From Nitrospira moscoviensis (lineage in GTDB: Bacteria; Nitrospirota; Nitrospiria; Nitrospirales; Nitrospiraceae), in NCBI RefSeq assembly GCF_001273775.1, contig NZ_CP011801.1, positions 2,644,001-2,708,000 on the forward strand: a stretch of DNA of 64,000 bases, read 5' to 3'. The translations under genes were made by a program, and so were the position numbers. Positions 8,244 through 15,963 of this stretch are shown here, one piece after another. Each line of letters starts with the position of its first letter. The stretch's first letter is position 1. The notes beneath the pieces are model-generated. The model was not told the DNA's origin. It saw only the letters and a list, made by a program, of their open reading frames with translations, and searched no databases.

Positions 8244-8747
8244 TCATCCCATTCCCCCTGGCGGCTGCACTTCGAGGATTTTCACGTCGATGATGACGTG
8301 CTTGCCGGCGAGCGGGTGATTGAAATCCACCTCCGCTTCGGGCCCCGACATGTCGACGACGACGAACGGGACGCCTTCGGAGGTCGTCAGCACGCTCCCC
8401 GGTTTCGTGTCGGCCGGCAGCTTGTCCCTGCTGATCGTGGCTTTCTTCGATTCATCGTACGGCCCGAACGCTTCATCCGACGACAGATCCACCCGCTTTT
8501 CCTGGCCCGGCTTCAACCCGGTGAGCGCCTTCTCCAGATTCGGGAGCATTTGTTGCCGGCCCGGCACGTACTGGCTCACGTTCTTGGGGATGATGATCCG
8601 CGACTCCGGCACCGTAATGGTGTATTCGATCAATACCGTCGCCCCTTCGGCGACGGGAGTGTCGGCGGCAGCCCGCACGAGCAGCGGCATGGCCGCAAGC
8701 CCCCCCACGAGCACCGCCATGGCGCCGACGATCGTCATCTGTCGCAT
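8244..8747 (-). CDS. Exported FKBP/SlyD-like peptidyl-prolyl isomerase
   Basis: A 167-residue protein with a signal peptide (about residues 1-27, ending LVRAAAD). The FKBP fold is interrupted by an insert-in-flap domain of SlyD type: the core starts VLIEYTITV, LKPGQEKRVDLSSDEAFGPYD marks the IF region, and DFNHPLAGKHVIIDVKI closes the fold. It is probably a periplasmic folding helper. AAGGAG precedes the ATG at 8747. It lies between the Spy-like gene and SOD on the same strand, with fold-back arrays on both sides. Confidence 0.9.
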   Translation of the reverse strand: MRQMTIVGAMAVLVGGLAAMPLLVRAAADTPVAEGATVLIEYTITVPESRIIIPKNVSQYVPGRQQMLPNLEKALTGLKPGQEKRVDLSSDEAFGPYDESKKATISRDKLPADTKPGSVLTTSEGVPFVVVDMSGPEAEVDFNHPLAGKHVIIDVKILEVQPPGGMG

Positions 8748-8768
8748 ATGGGCTCCTTTCCTCCAAAG

Positions 8769-8858
8769 ATCGAAGTTCGACGTTCGATGTTTTCCGGATT
8801 CGAACTCGAACGTCGAACGTCGAACCTCGGACTTTCCCCCAACCTCGAACTTCCCAAT
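8769..8858. repeat. 7-bp tandem fold-back array R4 (TCGAACG family)
   Basis: Reading the minus strand from the Spy-like stop: heptamers GAGGTTC, GACGTTC, GACGTTC, GAGTTC, then a loop, then CATCGAACGTCGAACTTCGA. The arms are complementary and the units are seven bases. It fills the gap to the FKBP ribosome-binding site. The position and fold match the other arrays, but the unit is unrelated in sequence. Confidence 0.7.
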
Positions 8859-9434
8859 TCAATGCGGCGCCATCCGTTCGGGTTCCGGCTGCGGGCCCGA
8901 ATCGTCCGGCCGGCCGGACTGGGCGACCTGGCCGGCCGCGTGGGTTTGGCGCCACTGCGCGTATTGCTCCGGGCGCAGCACGTCGGTCGCTTCGCGAAGC
9001 GCCGCGATGCCGGCCATGCGCAACTTGCTGTGCTCTTGATCGGCGCGTTGCACGGCGGCCTCCACGGCGGACAACGAGCTGTGCCGGTCGTGAATCAGCT
9101 TGAGCGCGTCCATCTCGGACTGTTGGTAGGCCGCTTCCCGCTTGGACTTGGTCTCCGCGTAGCGCTGTTGGATCGCCTTGATCTTCTCCGTTTGCTCCTG
9201 GGTCAGCTGCAGCGGTTTCGCTTGGTCCAGCACGCTGCGGATGGAATTGCCGGCAAAATCGTGGTCCGGCCGGTCCGTGGCCTGCGCCGCCGATTCCAGC
9301 AGTTTCTGGATCTGCTGCTCGCTCGGCGGATCCGCCGCGATCGCCGGGCTTCCGGTGAACAGTCCGGCGGCGATTCCCACAGCCGCCAGCGTTGGCAGCC
9401 CCGCGCATTTGCCTTGTGTGCCGGTCCTCGTCAT
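8859..9434 (-). CDS. Periplasmic Spy/CpxP-like (LTxxQ) protein
   Basis: A 191-residue secreted helical protein. The ATG at 9434 is chosen because a full AAGGAGG lies nine bases upstream; an in-frame upstream ATG lacks this. The signal peptide runs to about residue 34 (GLFTGSPAIAADPP). The mature part is nearly all helix with LTQEQTEKIKAIQQRYAE, the LTxxQ-type repeat of the Spy family, and a second copy-like block LRPEQYAQWRQ. Spy family members are ATP-independent periplasmic chaperones induced by envelope stress. A short Gly/Pro/Glu tail ends the protein. Confidence 0.75.
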   Translation of the reverse strand: MTRTGTQGKCAGLPTLAAVGIAAGLFTGSPAIAADPPSEQQIQKLLESAAQATDRPDHDFAGNSIRSVLDQAKPLQLTQEQTEKIKAIQQRYAETKSKREAAYQQSEMDALKLIHDRHSSLSAVEAAVQRADQEHSKLRMAGIAALREATDVLRPEQYAQWRQTHAAGQVAQSGRPDDSGPQPEPERMAPH

Positions 9435-9768
9435 GGCTTGGATCCTCCTTCGCGGATGGACGGACAAAACGTCTTTCTCCTGCAGAGCAGCAAACGATAT
9501 GCCCCGCGAAGGTTCCATGGACCTTTCATAACCCCCGCGTATTGCTCGACCCGGAGCCGGTCCTGCTCATCCACCGCCGCCGGCTCCCGCGTCGCCCCAG
9601 CCAATCTGTCCACCGGGAGACAGGTTGTCTTAAGGCGCGACGACACGGCTCTCGTCCTTTCAGGATTCCTCCCCGCGCTGTCGGTGCGGCGCTTGACCGC
9701 CCGGCGGCAGTGGCGCAACGCTTGCATTTTTTTGGGCCGTGACCACCTAACACACATGGAGGTGCAGG
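9435..9768. other. Divergent intergenic region of the Spy-like and DUF4383 genes
   Basis: 334 bp with no coding signal I trust. It contains a sigma-54-type promoter near its right end (9710-9725) and a GC-rich interval before it. Minus-strand signals for the Spy-like gene are limited to its strong ribosome-binding site. Confidence 0.5.
9710..9725 (+). promoter_or_regulatory. Putative sigma-54 promoter for the DUF4383 gene
   Basis: TGGCGCAACGCTTGCA matches the -24/-12 consensus TGGCAC-N5-TTGCA closely, with GG and GC elements exactly ten bases apart. It lies 44 bases before the ATG at 9769. No enhancer-binding regulator gene is nearby in the window. Confidence 0.5.
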
Positions 9769-10212
9769 ATGACGGTGCAACGGTTCGCCGCAGTGATCGG
9801 GACCCTCTTTCTCGCGGTGGGCATCCTGGGTTTCATTCCGGCCTTCCGGAGTCCGGGCCCCGGTGAAGGCATCGGCGCCACGGTCCAGACCGGGTACGGC
9901 TACCTGCTGGGACTGTTTGCGGTCAACGTGCTTCACAACTTCGTCCACCTGGGCGTCGGCATCTGGGGACTGGTCGCCTCCGGGACGATGCTGAGCGCCA
10001 TCCGCTTCGCCCGCGGGCTGGCGATCTTTTACGGCGTCCTGGCGGTCATGGGGCTGATCCCGGGACTCAACACCTTGTTCGGGCTCGCCCCCCTGTTCGG
10101 CCACGATGTCTGGCTCCATGCGGGCACGGCGCTGCTCTCGGCTTACTACGGCTACTACTGGACGCCGGCCGCCGTCGAAGTCGACCGGCGAGAGACGAGG
10201 CGGGCGGCGTGA
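9769..10212 (+). CDS. DUF4383-like four-helix membrane protein
   Basis: 147 residues with four hydrophobic segments (about 8-26, 43-70, 80-102, 115-132). The family-like motifs include LGLFAVNVLHNFVHLGVGIWG and an HDVWLHAGTALL block. The function of this family is not established. GGAGG precedes the ATG at 9769, and a sigma-54-type promoter lies upstream. A 9-bp fold-back array separates it from the convergent metallo-hydrolase. Confidence 0.8.
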   Translation: MTVQRFAAVIGTLFLAVGILGFIPAFRSPGPGEGIGATVQTGYGYLLGLFAVNVLHNFVHLGVGIWGLVASGTMLSAIRFARGLAIFYGVLAVMGLIPGLNTLFGLAPLFGHDVWLHAGTALLSAYYGYYWTPAAVEVDRRETRRAA

Positions 10213-10300
10213 AACAGTCTGTCTGGTCGTCTGGTCTGTCTTGTCTGTCTGGTCGCTCCCCTCTACAACCAGATAGACCTCCGCACCAGATAGACCAATC
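10213..10300. repeat. 9-bp tandem fold-back array R5 between convergent genes
   Basis: From the DUF4383 stop: GTCTGTCTGGTCGTCTGGTC-type units (10216-10255), a short C/T loop, then ACCAGATAGACC twice (10268-10295), which ends at the stop of the convergent metallo-hydrolase. Seen from either gene, the G/T-rich arm comes first after the stop. Confidence 0.75.
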
Positions 10301-11161
10301 TCACGCCGCCGCTTGGCGGGAGAGGCGGAACGTATAGGTCTCGCCGTGCCGCAGATAGTGGAGGCGGTCCTGGAATCCCGCGGCGTCGATGGCCTGCTGA
10401 AAGTCCGTCAGCGGCGACTTGAAGACGTCGTAATCGTTGTAATGGATGGGGATGGCCCGCAGCGGCCTGACGAGCTTCATCATCCCGACGCCCTGCTCGG
10501 CGTCCATCGTCACCAGGATGCCGAGCACCCGCGTCCCGCCCAGATGGAGCAGCGCGAGGTCGATCGCCGGATACCGCCGGGGGATTTCTTTCAGATCGTC
10601 GAAGAGGAGCGTGTCGCCCGTGATGTACAGGCGGAACGGCTGCGCCTGCGGAGAGTGGAATTCGAGGAGACTGCCCATCACGTCCGGCAGCAGGAGATCG
10701 GCGAACGGCGGCCCATGCCGTCCCGGCAGCGCGGTGATGCGCAGCCGCGCCTCTCCCTTCTCGACCGCCACCGACGCCCAGGTGTCGAGCGGCTTGCTCT
10801 GCCGAAACCCCCGGCGCTGCAGCGCCGTCGCCGCCTCGCGCGTCGTGACGATGGGCAGCGACTTGTCCAGCTCGCGCTCCGCCACCTGATCGAAGTGGTC
10901 GCCGTGGAAATGCGACAGCACGACCAGGTCCAACGGCGGCAACTCGCCGATCTCCATGGCAGGATCGGTCAGCCGCGTGCTGTGCAGGCCGTAGCCGATC
11001 GACACCCGCTCATGGCGATGGATGAACGTGGGATCCGTGAGGATCGTCACGCCGCCGAAACGAATGAGCACGGTCGCGTTGCCGATGAATTGGAGGGACC
11101 CGGTTTCCAGATTCGCCGACCGCTCCTTCGACGGCAGGATCAGCAAGGTCTCGGTCTTCAT
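10301..11161 (-). CDS. Metallo-beta-lactamase-fold hydrolase (UlaG/NAPE-PLD-like)
   Basis: A 286-residue cytosolic hydrolase with the metal-binding HxHxDH signature H84-F-H86-G-D88-H89, then H149 (GRHGP), D183 (TGDTLLFDD) and H240 (IPIHYNDYD). This pattern is typical of the UlaG/YtnP/NAPE-PLD-like group, which cleaves lactones or phosphodiesters. The substrate is not predictable. On the minus strand it follows the phosphoribosyltransferase gene by about 90 bp. The stop codon abuts a 9-bp fold-back array. Confidence 0.85.
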   Translation of the reverse strand: MKTETLLILPSKERSANLETGSLQFIGNATVLIRFGGVTILTDPTFIHRHERVSIGYGLHSTRLTDPAMEIGELPPLDLVVLSHFHGDHFDQVAERELDKSLPIVTTREAATALQRRGFRQSKPLDTWASVAVEKGEARLRITALPGRHGPPFADLLLPDVMGSLLEFHSPQAQPFRLYITGDTLLFDDLKEIPRRYPAIDLALLHLGGTRVLGILVTMDAEQGVGMMKLVRPLRAIPIHYNDYDVFKSPLTDFQQAIDAAGFQDRLHYLRHGETYTFRLSRQAAA

Positions 11162-11249
11162 ACAGACACTGCTCCTCCCATGTGCATAGCCGGACGTCAG
11201 ACGCCCGCCGCGTGAAGAAGCCGCTCGGCGGCGGCGGACGGCGCCTGCG

Positions 11250-11921
11250 TCATGCCGCGTCCTCCTTCCATGGGGGGAGCGCCGCCGCGTCGGCCAACAG
11301 ACGGCGCACTTCCTCGTCGGTGGTCTGCTCGAACCGTTCGTACCATTGCCCGACGCCGAAGAAGAGCGCCGGCGTCCTGGCGCAGATCACCTCGTCCGCC
11401 TCCGCGCGCAATTCGTCGCAGGCCTCCGCCGACGCGACGGGCACGGCGACGATCACGCGCGCCGCGCCCCGCTGCCGGGCGGCGGCGACGGCGGCCCGCA
11501 TGGTGGATCCGGTCGCCAATCCGTCGTCGACCAGGATCACGGTGCGGCCGCGGATTTCGACCTCCGGTCGCCCTCCGGCGAACACCCGCTCCCGCCGGGC
11601 CAACTCCTGCTGCTCCCGCGCCGAGACTGCGGCCAGCATGTCGGGCGTGATCCCCGCCTGCCGGACCACCTCCTCGTGAAGCACCCGTACACCGCCGGTG
11701 GCGATGGCGCCCATGGCCAGTTCCTCATAGCCCGGGACGCCCAGCTTCCGGACGACCATCACGTCGAGGGGAACCGCCAGAGCCTTGGCGATGTCGAATG
11801 CGACCGGCACCCCGCCGCGAGGCAACCCGAGCACCACGACATCGCGGCGGCCGCGATAGCCGGCCAATAACGAGGCCACTTGGACGCCGGCTTCCCGCCG
11901 ATCGCGAAATACCTCGTCCAT
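11250..11921 (-). CDS. Phosphoribosyltransferase-domain protein
   Basis: 223 residues of type I PRTase fold: the PRPP-binding loop is VILVDDGLATGSTM (about residues 128-141), and the N-terminal flexible-loop region includes GLPRGGVPVAFDIA. This subgroup of stand-alone PRTases is often found near stress genes in bacteria and has no assigned substrate; purine salvage is possible but unproven. It lies upstream of the metallo-hydrolase on the same strand. Confidence 0.85.
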   Translation of the reverse strand: MDEVFRDRREAGVQVASLLAGYRGRRDVVVLGLPRGGVPVAFDIAKALAVPLDVMVVRKLGVPGYEELAMGAIATGGVRVLHEEVVRQAGITPDMLAAVSAREQQELARRERVFAGGRPEVEIRGRTVILVDDGLATGSTMRAAVAAARQRGAARVIVAVPVASAEACDELRAEADEVICARTPALFFGVGQWYERFEQTTDEEVRRLLADAAALPPWKEDAA

Positions 11922-11980
11922 GGGGTGTCTCTATCTCGCAGCGCCCGAAAGCGGTCCGGATGCGTCACGGGTCCCGGCGT

Positions 11981-12724
11981 CTACGCGACGGCTTCGCGCG
12001 GCCTCCCGGCCTCAGGACGCGCCGATCCGCGGCCTGCGCCGTTTGATCCGGTCCCGCCGAACAGGCGAGCCAGCTCGCGGTTCGTGATGCTCCTCGCCAG
12101 CAGTCCTATGCCGGCGGCCGCCAGCGCTACGGCCGGGAACGTCCTCCGGCTGACACCGTAGAACAGCGCTGCGGTTCCCGCGACGCCGGTGAGCAACCGG
12201 GCAGCCGGAGACCAGTTGGCTTGCAGCAGTTCGAAGCGCGGACCGCCGGCTCGGCGCCCGACTCCTCCTTGCAAATCGGGAATGCGGCCCGGCTCCTCGT
12301 GCGGCTCCAATTGATTGTCGACGCGCGTCACGCCCTCGACGCGGTCCACCGCGGCAAGGATCGGCGCGACTTCCTCCGCCAAGACCGGGCCGCGGAGCCG
12401 CACGACACCGCCGGCCGCGCTCACGTCGATGGAAGCCGGATGCCGCATCGCCATCCCGAGCGTCGACCGCACCCGTTCCTCTAAGACCCGGTCCGCCACC
12501 GGTCCGCTCCGCTTGATTCGGGACATCACGGACGCCGCCACGCCCCGCGATCGATTGCGCAGGTCGCGTCCTGCCGTCTCCGCCGCGTCCCGGGTTTTCT
12601 TCGACCAGTGCACCGCCTTGTCTCGCAGCAGCGCGCGGCGGCGGCGCCCGCGATCCGGGTCGAATAAATACATGAGGCCGGCCCCCAAGCCGGCCCCGCC
12701 CAGCAACGAGAATCCCCGATTCAT
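11981..12724 (-). CDS. BON-domain protein with YtxH-like N-terminus and membrane segments
   Basis: 247 residues. ATG 12724 is chosen because AAAGGAGGAGG lies directly before it. The N-terminus (FSLLGGAGLGAGLMYLFDPD then a run of Arg) is the short glycine-rich membrane anchor common in YtxH-like proteins. A BON domain occupies about residues 78-145 (VRSTLGMAMRHPASIDVSAAGG, DRVEGVTRVDNQL). One or two hydrophobic segments follow (about 175-215). It is probably an inner-membrane stress protein. It follows the DsbA-like gene and a 7-bp array. Confidence 0.75.
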   Translation of the reverse strand: MNRGFSLLGGAGLGAGLMYLFDPDRGRRRRALLRDKAVHWSKKTRDAAETAGRDLRNRSRGVAASVMSRIKRSGPVADRVLEERVRSTLGMAMRHPASIDVSAAGGVVRLRGPVLAEEVAPILAAVDRVEGVTRVDNQLEPHEEPGRIPDLQGGVGRRAGGPRFELLQANWSPAARLLTGVAGTAALFYGVSRRTFPAVALAAAGIGLLARSITNRELARLFGGTGSNGAGRGSARPEAGRPREAVA

Positions 12725-12741
12725 CGCCTCCTCCTTTGAGC

Positions 12742-12832
12742 ACCGGGTCACTGGTCATCAATCACCGGTTTTCGGTCACTGTCGCCAGTGACGGATGGCT
12801 ATTGACGAATGACCATCCGACTCACGCGCAAC
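12742..12832. repeat. 7-bp tandem fold-back array R6 (GGTCATT/CAGTGAC family)
   Basis: Between the DsbA-like stop and the BON gene. It contains a perfect hairpin GTCACTG-TCGC-CAGTGAC (12775-12792), a second pair GGATGG...CCATCC (12793-12818) and heptamers TGGTCATCAATCACCGG. The unit sequence matches the array beside SOD (8110-8243). Confidence 0.65.
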
Positions 12833-13363
12833 TCACGCGGCGCGCCGCACCGCGCGCGCGACCTCATCTTCGTCCTGATAGCGCATGTCGTTCAAAAAAA
12901 AGGTCGGCGTCCCGGTCACTCCCAGCCGCCGGCCGCCGTCGAGATCCCGCTGGACGCGGGCCGCATACGCGCGCCGCGCCATCTCCTCCTCGATGCGCTT
13001 CACGTCCAGTCCGAGTTTTCCGGCGTAAGTGAACAGATCGCCGAGATCGAGCGTCTCCTGATAGGTGAACAGAAAGTCATGGATCGGCCAGAATCGGCCC
13101 TGTGCTGCGGCGGCTTCCGCGAATTCGGCGGCCTGCTCCGCGAGCGGATGCTTGTGCACCAGCGGGAAATGCCGGAACACGTACCGCACGCGGCCTTCGT
13201 GGCGGACCAGCAGGCGGGACATCACCTGCTGCGCCCGCGCGCAATAGGGGCATTCGAAATCACAATAACCCACGACCGTGATCGGCGCCGTGCCGGCCCC
13301 CGCCACGTGATCGTCCGGCTGGATCGCGAGCAACCGGCTGTCCACCCGGTTTGACACGCTCAT
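12833..13363 (-). CDS. DsbA-like thioredoxin-fold protein without signal peptide
   Basis: 176 residues. The active site is CDFECPYCARAQ, a CPYC dithiol near residues 38-41, and the cis-proline loop is VTGTPTFFLND. The fold and length match DsbA/Thioredoxin_4 proteins. No signal peptide is visible with the ATG at 13363, so it may act in the cytosol, unlike canonical DsbA. It starts 34 bp after the DUF2231 stop, so the two are probably co-transcribed with the SRPBCC gene further upstream. Confidence 0.85.
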   Translation of the reverse strand: MSVSNRVDSRLLAIQPDDHVAGAGTAPITVVGYCDFECPYCARAQQVMSRLLVRHEGRVRYVFRHFPLVHKHPLAEQAAEFAEAAAAQGRFWPIHDFLFTYQETLDLGDLFTYAGKLGLDVKRIEEEMARRAYAARVQRDLDGGRRLGVTGTPTFFLNDMRYQDEDEVARAVRRAA

Positions 13364-13397
13364 GCCGCCCTCAGCCGGCGCAGCCTTCCCGGCCGGA

Positions 13398-13910
13398 TCA
13401 TTCTCCCACCGCCGAGGCGAAGGCGTGTTCCAGACGCTTGTCCCCCGGCGGCCGGATCTCGTCGGGCGTGCCGGACAACTCCGTGCCGCGCACCCGCATG
13501 CCGTGGTGATAGACGAGATGTCCGCCGTACCAGGCTGAGGCGAACAGCCCGACATTCCCGATCAACGACAACAACAGGGGCAGCGGCCCCGGCGCCCGCC
13601 GGTTCCGGCGCATCAGCAAGTTCAACCCGGTGAGCGCCAGCAGGCCGAGGTTCATCGCGCCGTGTACGGTTCCGATTTTTTTGGCCGTGCTGTCGCGCGG
13701 GATGGTGCTGTAATCGGCCGCCCCGGCGGCGCCGGCGGCGAGGCCTCCCAGCAACCCGCCCATCATCGTGTAATATGCGGCGTCGGCATACGAATGGTCG
13801 CCCGTCCCCGCATGCATCAGGTCCAGCAGGAAACTGAACGGCAGCAGACCGGCCGGCATGACGATCAATTGGGGATGCAACGGATGTCCCGCGAAAGTCG
13901 CTTGCGGCAT
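13398..13910 (-). CDS. DUF2231-like membrane protein
   Basis: A 170-residue membrane protein with four hydrophobic segments. The N-terminal FAGHPLHPQLIVMPAGLLPF is the HPLHP-type signature of the DUF2231 family; WYGGHLVYHHGMRV near the C-terminus is also characteristic. The family has unknown function and may bind heme or metals through the conserved His residues. An AAAGGA ribosome-binding site sits ten bases before the ATG at 13910, and a 9-bp array begins immediately upstream of that site. Confidence 0.8.
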   Translation of the reverse strand: MPQATFAGHPLHPQLIVMPAGLLPFSFLLDLMHAGTGDHSYADAAYYTMMGGLLGGLAAGAAGAADYSTIPRDSTAKKIGTVHGAMNLGLLALTGLNLLMRRNRRAPGPLPLLLSLIGNVGLFASAWYGGHLVYHHGMRVRGTELSGTPDEIRPPGDKRLEHAFASAVGE

Positions 13911-13923
13911 AGACTGGTCCTTT

Positions 13924-14078
13924 CGTCTGTCTGGTCTGTCTGGTCTGTCTGGTCTGTTTGGTCTGTCTCGTCTATTTCGTCTGTCTGGTCTATTCGGTCT
14001 GTTTAGTCTTTCTGGTTTATTTGGTTTGTTTGGTTTGCCGCACCAGATAGACCAGACAGACCGCGCACCAGATAGACT
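13924..14078. repeat. 9-bp tandem fold-back array R7, the longest and most regular
   Basis: About twelve consecutive 9-bp units of consensus CTGGTCTRT on the plus strand (13924-14038), then a short CCGCA loop, then the complementary arm ACCAGATAGACCAGACAGAC and ACCAGATAGAC (14041-14078). It lies between the SRPBCC stop and the DUF2231 ribosome-binding site. Because the unit is three codons long, it stays open in several frames and yields artefactual repeat peptides. Confidence 0.85.
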
Positions 14079-14083
14079 GTTTT

Positions 14084-14863
14084 TCACCCTTGATAGACTC
14101 CCGCCTCCATGCTTTCCTTGAAGCGCTGCAGGTCCTGCGCGATCTTGCTCTCCGGATCTTCCCCCAGTAATTTGGCAAGCGCCGCGCCCAGGCGGCCGGC
14201 CGGAGGTGCGTACTGCAGCGTCACGGTAAGCTTGGTGCGCCGGCCGTCGCCCGTCGGCTCGAACTCCACGGAACCCGCATGGTCCACGTCGGCGCCGTGC
14301 AGCGAGCGCCAGCCGATCCGCTCGTTTTCGATGTCGTTGATGATCTCGGCGTCCCACTCCACCGCCGGTCCGCCCGGGATCGTGCGCACCTTCCAATGCG
14401 ACATCCGGTCGTTGACCGCCTCCACGGACTCCAGATGGCTCATGATCCTCGGGAGGTTCGCGAGTCGGCGCCAGAACCGATACAGCTCCGCCGGCGGCCG
14501 GTTGATCTCGATGACGCGCCGGATCTTGGTGGCGCGATCCGTCTCCACCTTGCGCCGGCCCAGCCGGTTGGTCGGACGGCCGTCCCCGCCGGTGTCGAGC
14601 CCCATCGCGTCGAAGATGGCGCAGTAGCCGCTGATCCCGCGGTGCAACAGCGCCGCGCCGATCAGTGACAGGCCTGCTCCGGCCCAGGACCGCCTGGGCA
14701 GGCCGCCGGCCAAAAGACCGCCGCCGAGCAGCGCGGAGACGATCCGCTGCGTGTCGCCGATATTCTGCCGCGATGCCGAAGAGGCGCGCTCCTCGCTCCA
14801 CCCCATATCCTGCGTGTTCGTCCGGTATCGTTCTTTTCCCGTCTCCGTGAATGTGATGGCCAT
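14084..14863 (-). CDS. DUF2892-like membrane segment fused to an SRPBCC domain
   Basis: 259 residues. The ATG at 14863 is preceded by GAGGGAGGGG; longer upstream frames run through repeat DNA and are rejected. Residues 30-90 hold a glycine-rich membrane hairpin resembling DUF2892/YgaP tails (VSALLGGGLLAGGL, GAGLSLIGAALL). Residues about 110-255 form a START/SRPBCC fold of the polyketide cyclase/dehydrase type (IEINRPPAELYRFWRRLANL, then VEWDAEIINDIENERIGW). The ligand is unknown. It is the first gene of the run SRPBCC-DUF2231-DsbA-BON. Confidence 0.78.
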   Translation of the reverse strand: MAITFTETGKERYRTNTQDMGWSEERASSASRQNIGDTQRIVSALLGGGLLAGGLPRRSWAGAGLSLIGAALLHRGISGYCAIFDAMGLDTGGDGRPTNRLGRRKVETDRATKIRRVIEINRPPAELYRFWRRLANLPRIMSHLESVEAVNDRMSHWKVRTIPGGPAVEWDAEIINDIENERIGWRSLHGADVDHAGSVEFEPTGDGRRTKLTVTLQYAPPAGRLGAALAKLLGEDPESKIAQDLQRFKESMEAGVYQG

Positions 14864-14920
14864 GTCCCCTCCCTCGTCCTTCCTCCGGTTCTTTTCGGAC
14901 AATCGTGCAAGAGGCGGACC

Positions 14921-15125
14921 GAGCTGGGAAAGTACGACTTGGTGATTTGGTGATCCGGTGAAGTGAAACCGAGGAGATTCTGAACTGGGAACGTACGATT
15001 TGGTGATTTGGTGAAGTAAGAAGTTCGGTGAGGTAAAAACCACGGACCTTTCTGACTTTCACGAAATCACTCAATCACCACATACTTTCCGTCAGGTGCA
15101 CTTGGTACTTCACCAAATCATACTT
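14921..15125. repeat. 8-bp tandem array R8 (ATTTGGTG family) in a divergent gap
   Basis: Two near-identical direct copies (14921-14953 and 14982-15014), each containing GTACGAYTTGGTGATTTGG, are followed by inverted material CACGAAATCACTCAATCACC (15060-15079) and TTCACCAAATCATAC (15109-15123). The unit is 8 bp. It occupies much of the 388-bp gap between two divergent genes. The array at 57516-57597 shares the core ACGTACGATTYGGTGATT. Confidence 0.7.
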
Positions 15126-15251
15126 GCTTGCGAACGGGACATTCTGTCTCCGCGCGGACATCTCTTCCGCCGCCGTCGCCGAGGCTGCTCAGGGAGTTTC
15201 CCAGTGCAGCGATGGCCTGCGCCTCCCGTACAACCAAAGGAAGGAGCCACG

Positions 15252-15848
15252 ATGCCGGATCCCGTCACCCTTGTTCGGAGCTATCTGTTGTATTTCGTCC
15301 TGCCGCTGTGGCTGCTTGCCGGTCTGACCGACTACATCCTGCACAAGCGCACCAAGATCGAGCACAACGCCGGCACGAAGGAATCGGTGCTGCATCTGCT
15401 GCAATTGGGCGAAGCCGGCGTGCCCGTCGTCCTCGGCTTGTTGCTGGAGATCAATGCGCTGATCCTCCTGGTGATGCTGATTGCGCTGATCCTCCACGAG
15501 GCGACGGCCTTGTGGGACGTCACCTACGCCCATACGCGCCGGTATATCGGTCCCCTGGAGCAACACGCTCACAGTTTCATGGAGGTCTTGCCGATCATGG
15601 CGGTGTCCTTCGTCACGGTGCTCTACTGGAGCCAGTTCCTGGCGCTCTTCGGCCTCGGCCCTGAGACCGCGCGTTTTGAAATCAGGATGAAGTCGGATCC
15701 GTTGCCGCTCGGCTATTTGGTTGCGCTGTTCGCGAGCATCGGCCTCTTCATTGTGCTTCCCTACGGAGAAGAACTATGGCGGTGCATCGCCGCCGCGCGC
15801 CGGGCCCGGACCCGCGAGTTGGGCCCCCGGACGCGAAGGGCCGCATGA
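15252..15848 (+). CDS. Conserved multi-pass membrane protein, function unknown
   Basis: 198 residues with five predicted hydrophobic segments. The ATG at 15252 follows AAGGAAGGAG, so the upstream extension through repeat DNA is rejected. A histidine-containing motif DYILHKRTKIEHNAGTKES follows the first helix, and further His residues lie at LILHEATALWDVTYAHTRR; this spacing suggests a metal site inside the membrane. I do not recognise a named family. A stable hairpin separates it from the DUF4142 gene. Confidence 0.75.
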   Translation: MPDPVTLVRSYLLYFVLPLWLLAGLTDYILHKRTKIEHNAGTKESVLHLLQLGEAGVPVVLGLLLEINALILLVMLIALILHEATALWDVTYAHTRRYIGPLEQHAHSFMEVLPIMAVSFVTVLYWSQFLALFGLGPETARFEIRMKSDPLPLGYLVALFASIGLFIVLPYGEELWRCIAAARRARTRELGPRTRRAA

Positions 15849-15909
15849 GCAACCGGTCCGTAACTTGCAGTGCCGAGCGTTGCCGATGATCGGGGCGTTA
15901 CAGGAGACA

Positions 15910-15932
15910 CTCCCACGCCGCGCGCGTGGGAG
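15910..15932 (+). terminator. Perfect 9-bp stem between two plus-strand genes
   Basis: CTCCCACGC (15910-15918), loop CGCGC, GCGTGGGAG (15924-15932). It lies 60 bases after the membrane-protein stop and 32 before the DUF4142 start. No strong U-tract follows, so attenuation or RNA stabilisation is as likely as termination. Confidence 0.45.
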
Positions 15933-15963
15933 GTGGTTTAATCTGTCACCACGGAGGGACACG

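Noticed and set aside
13858..14121. Open frames translating the 9-bp array into Ser-Gly-Leu or Arg-Pro-Asp repeats
   Set aside because: They arise because the unit is a multiple of three; they have no start signals or family resemblance and overlap the SRPBCC/DUF2231 junction.
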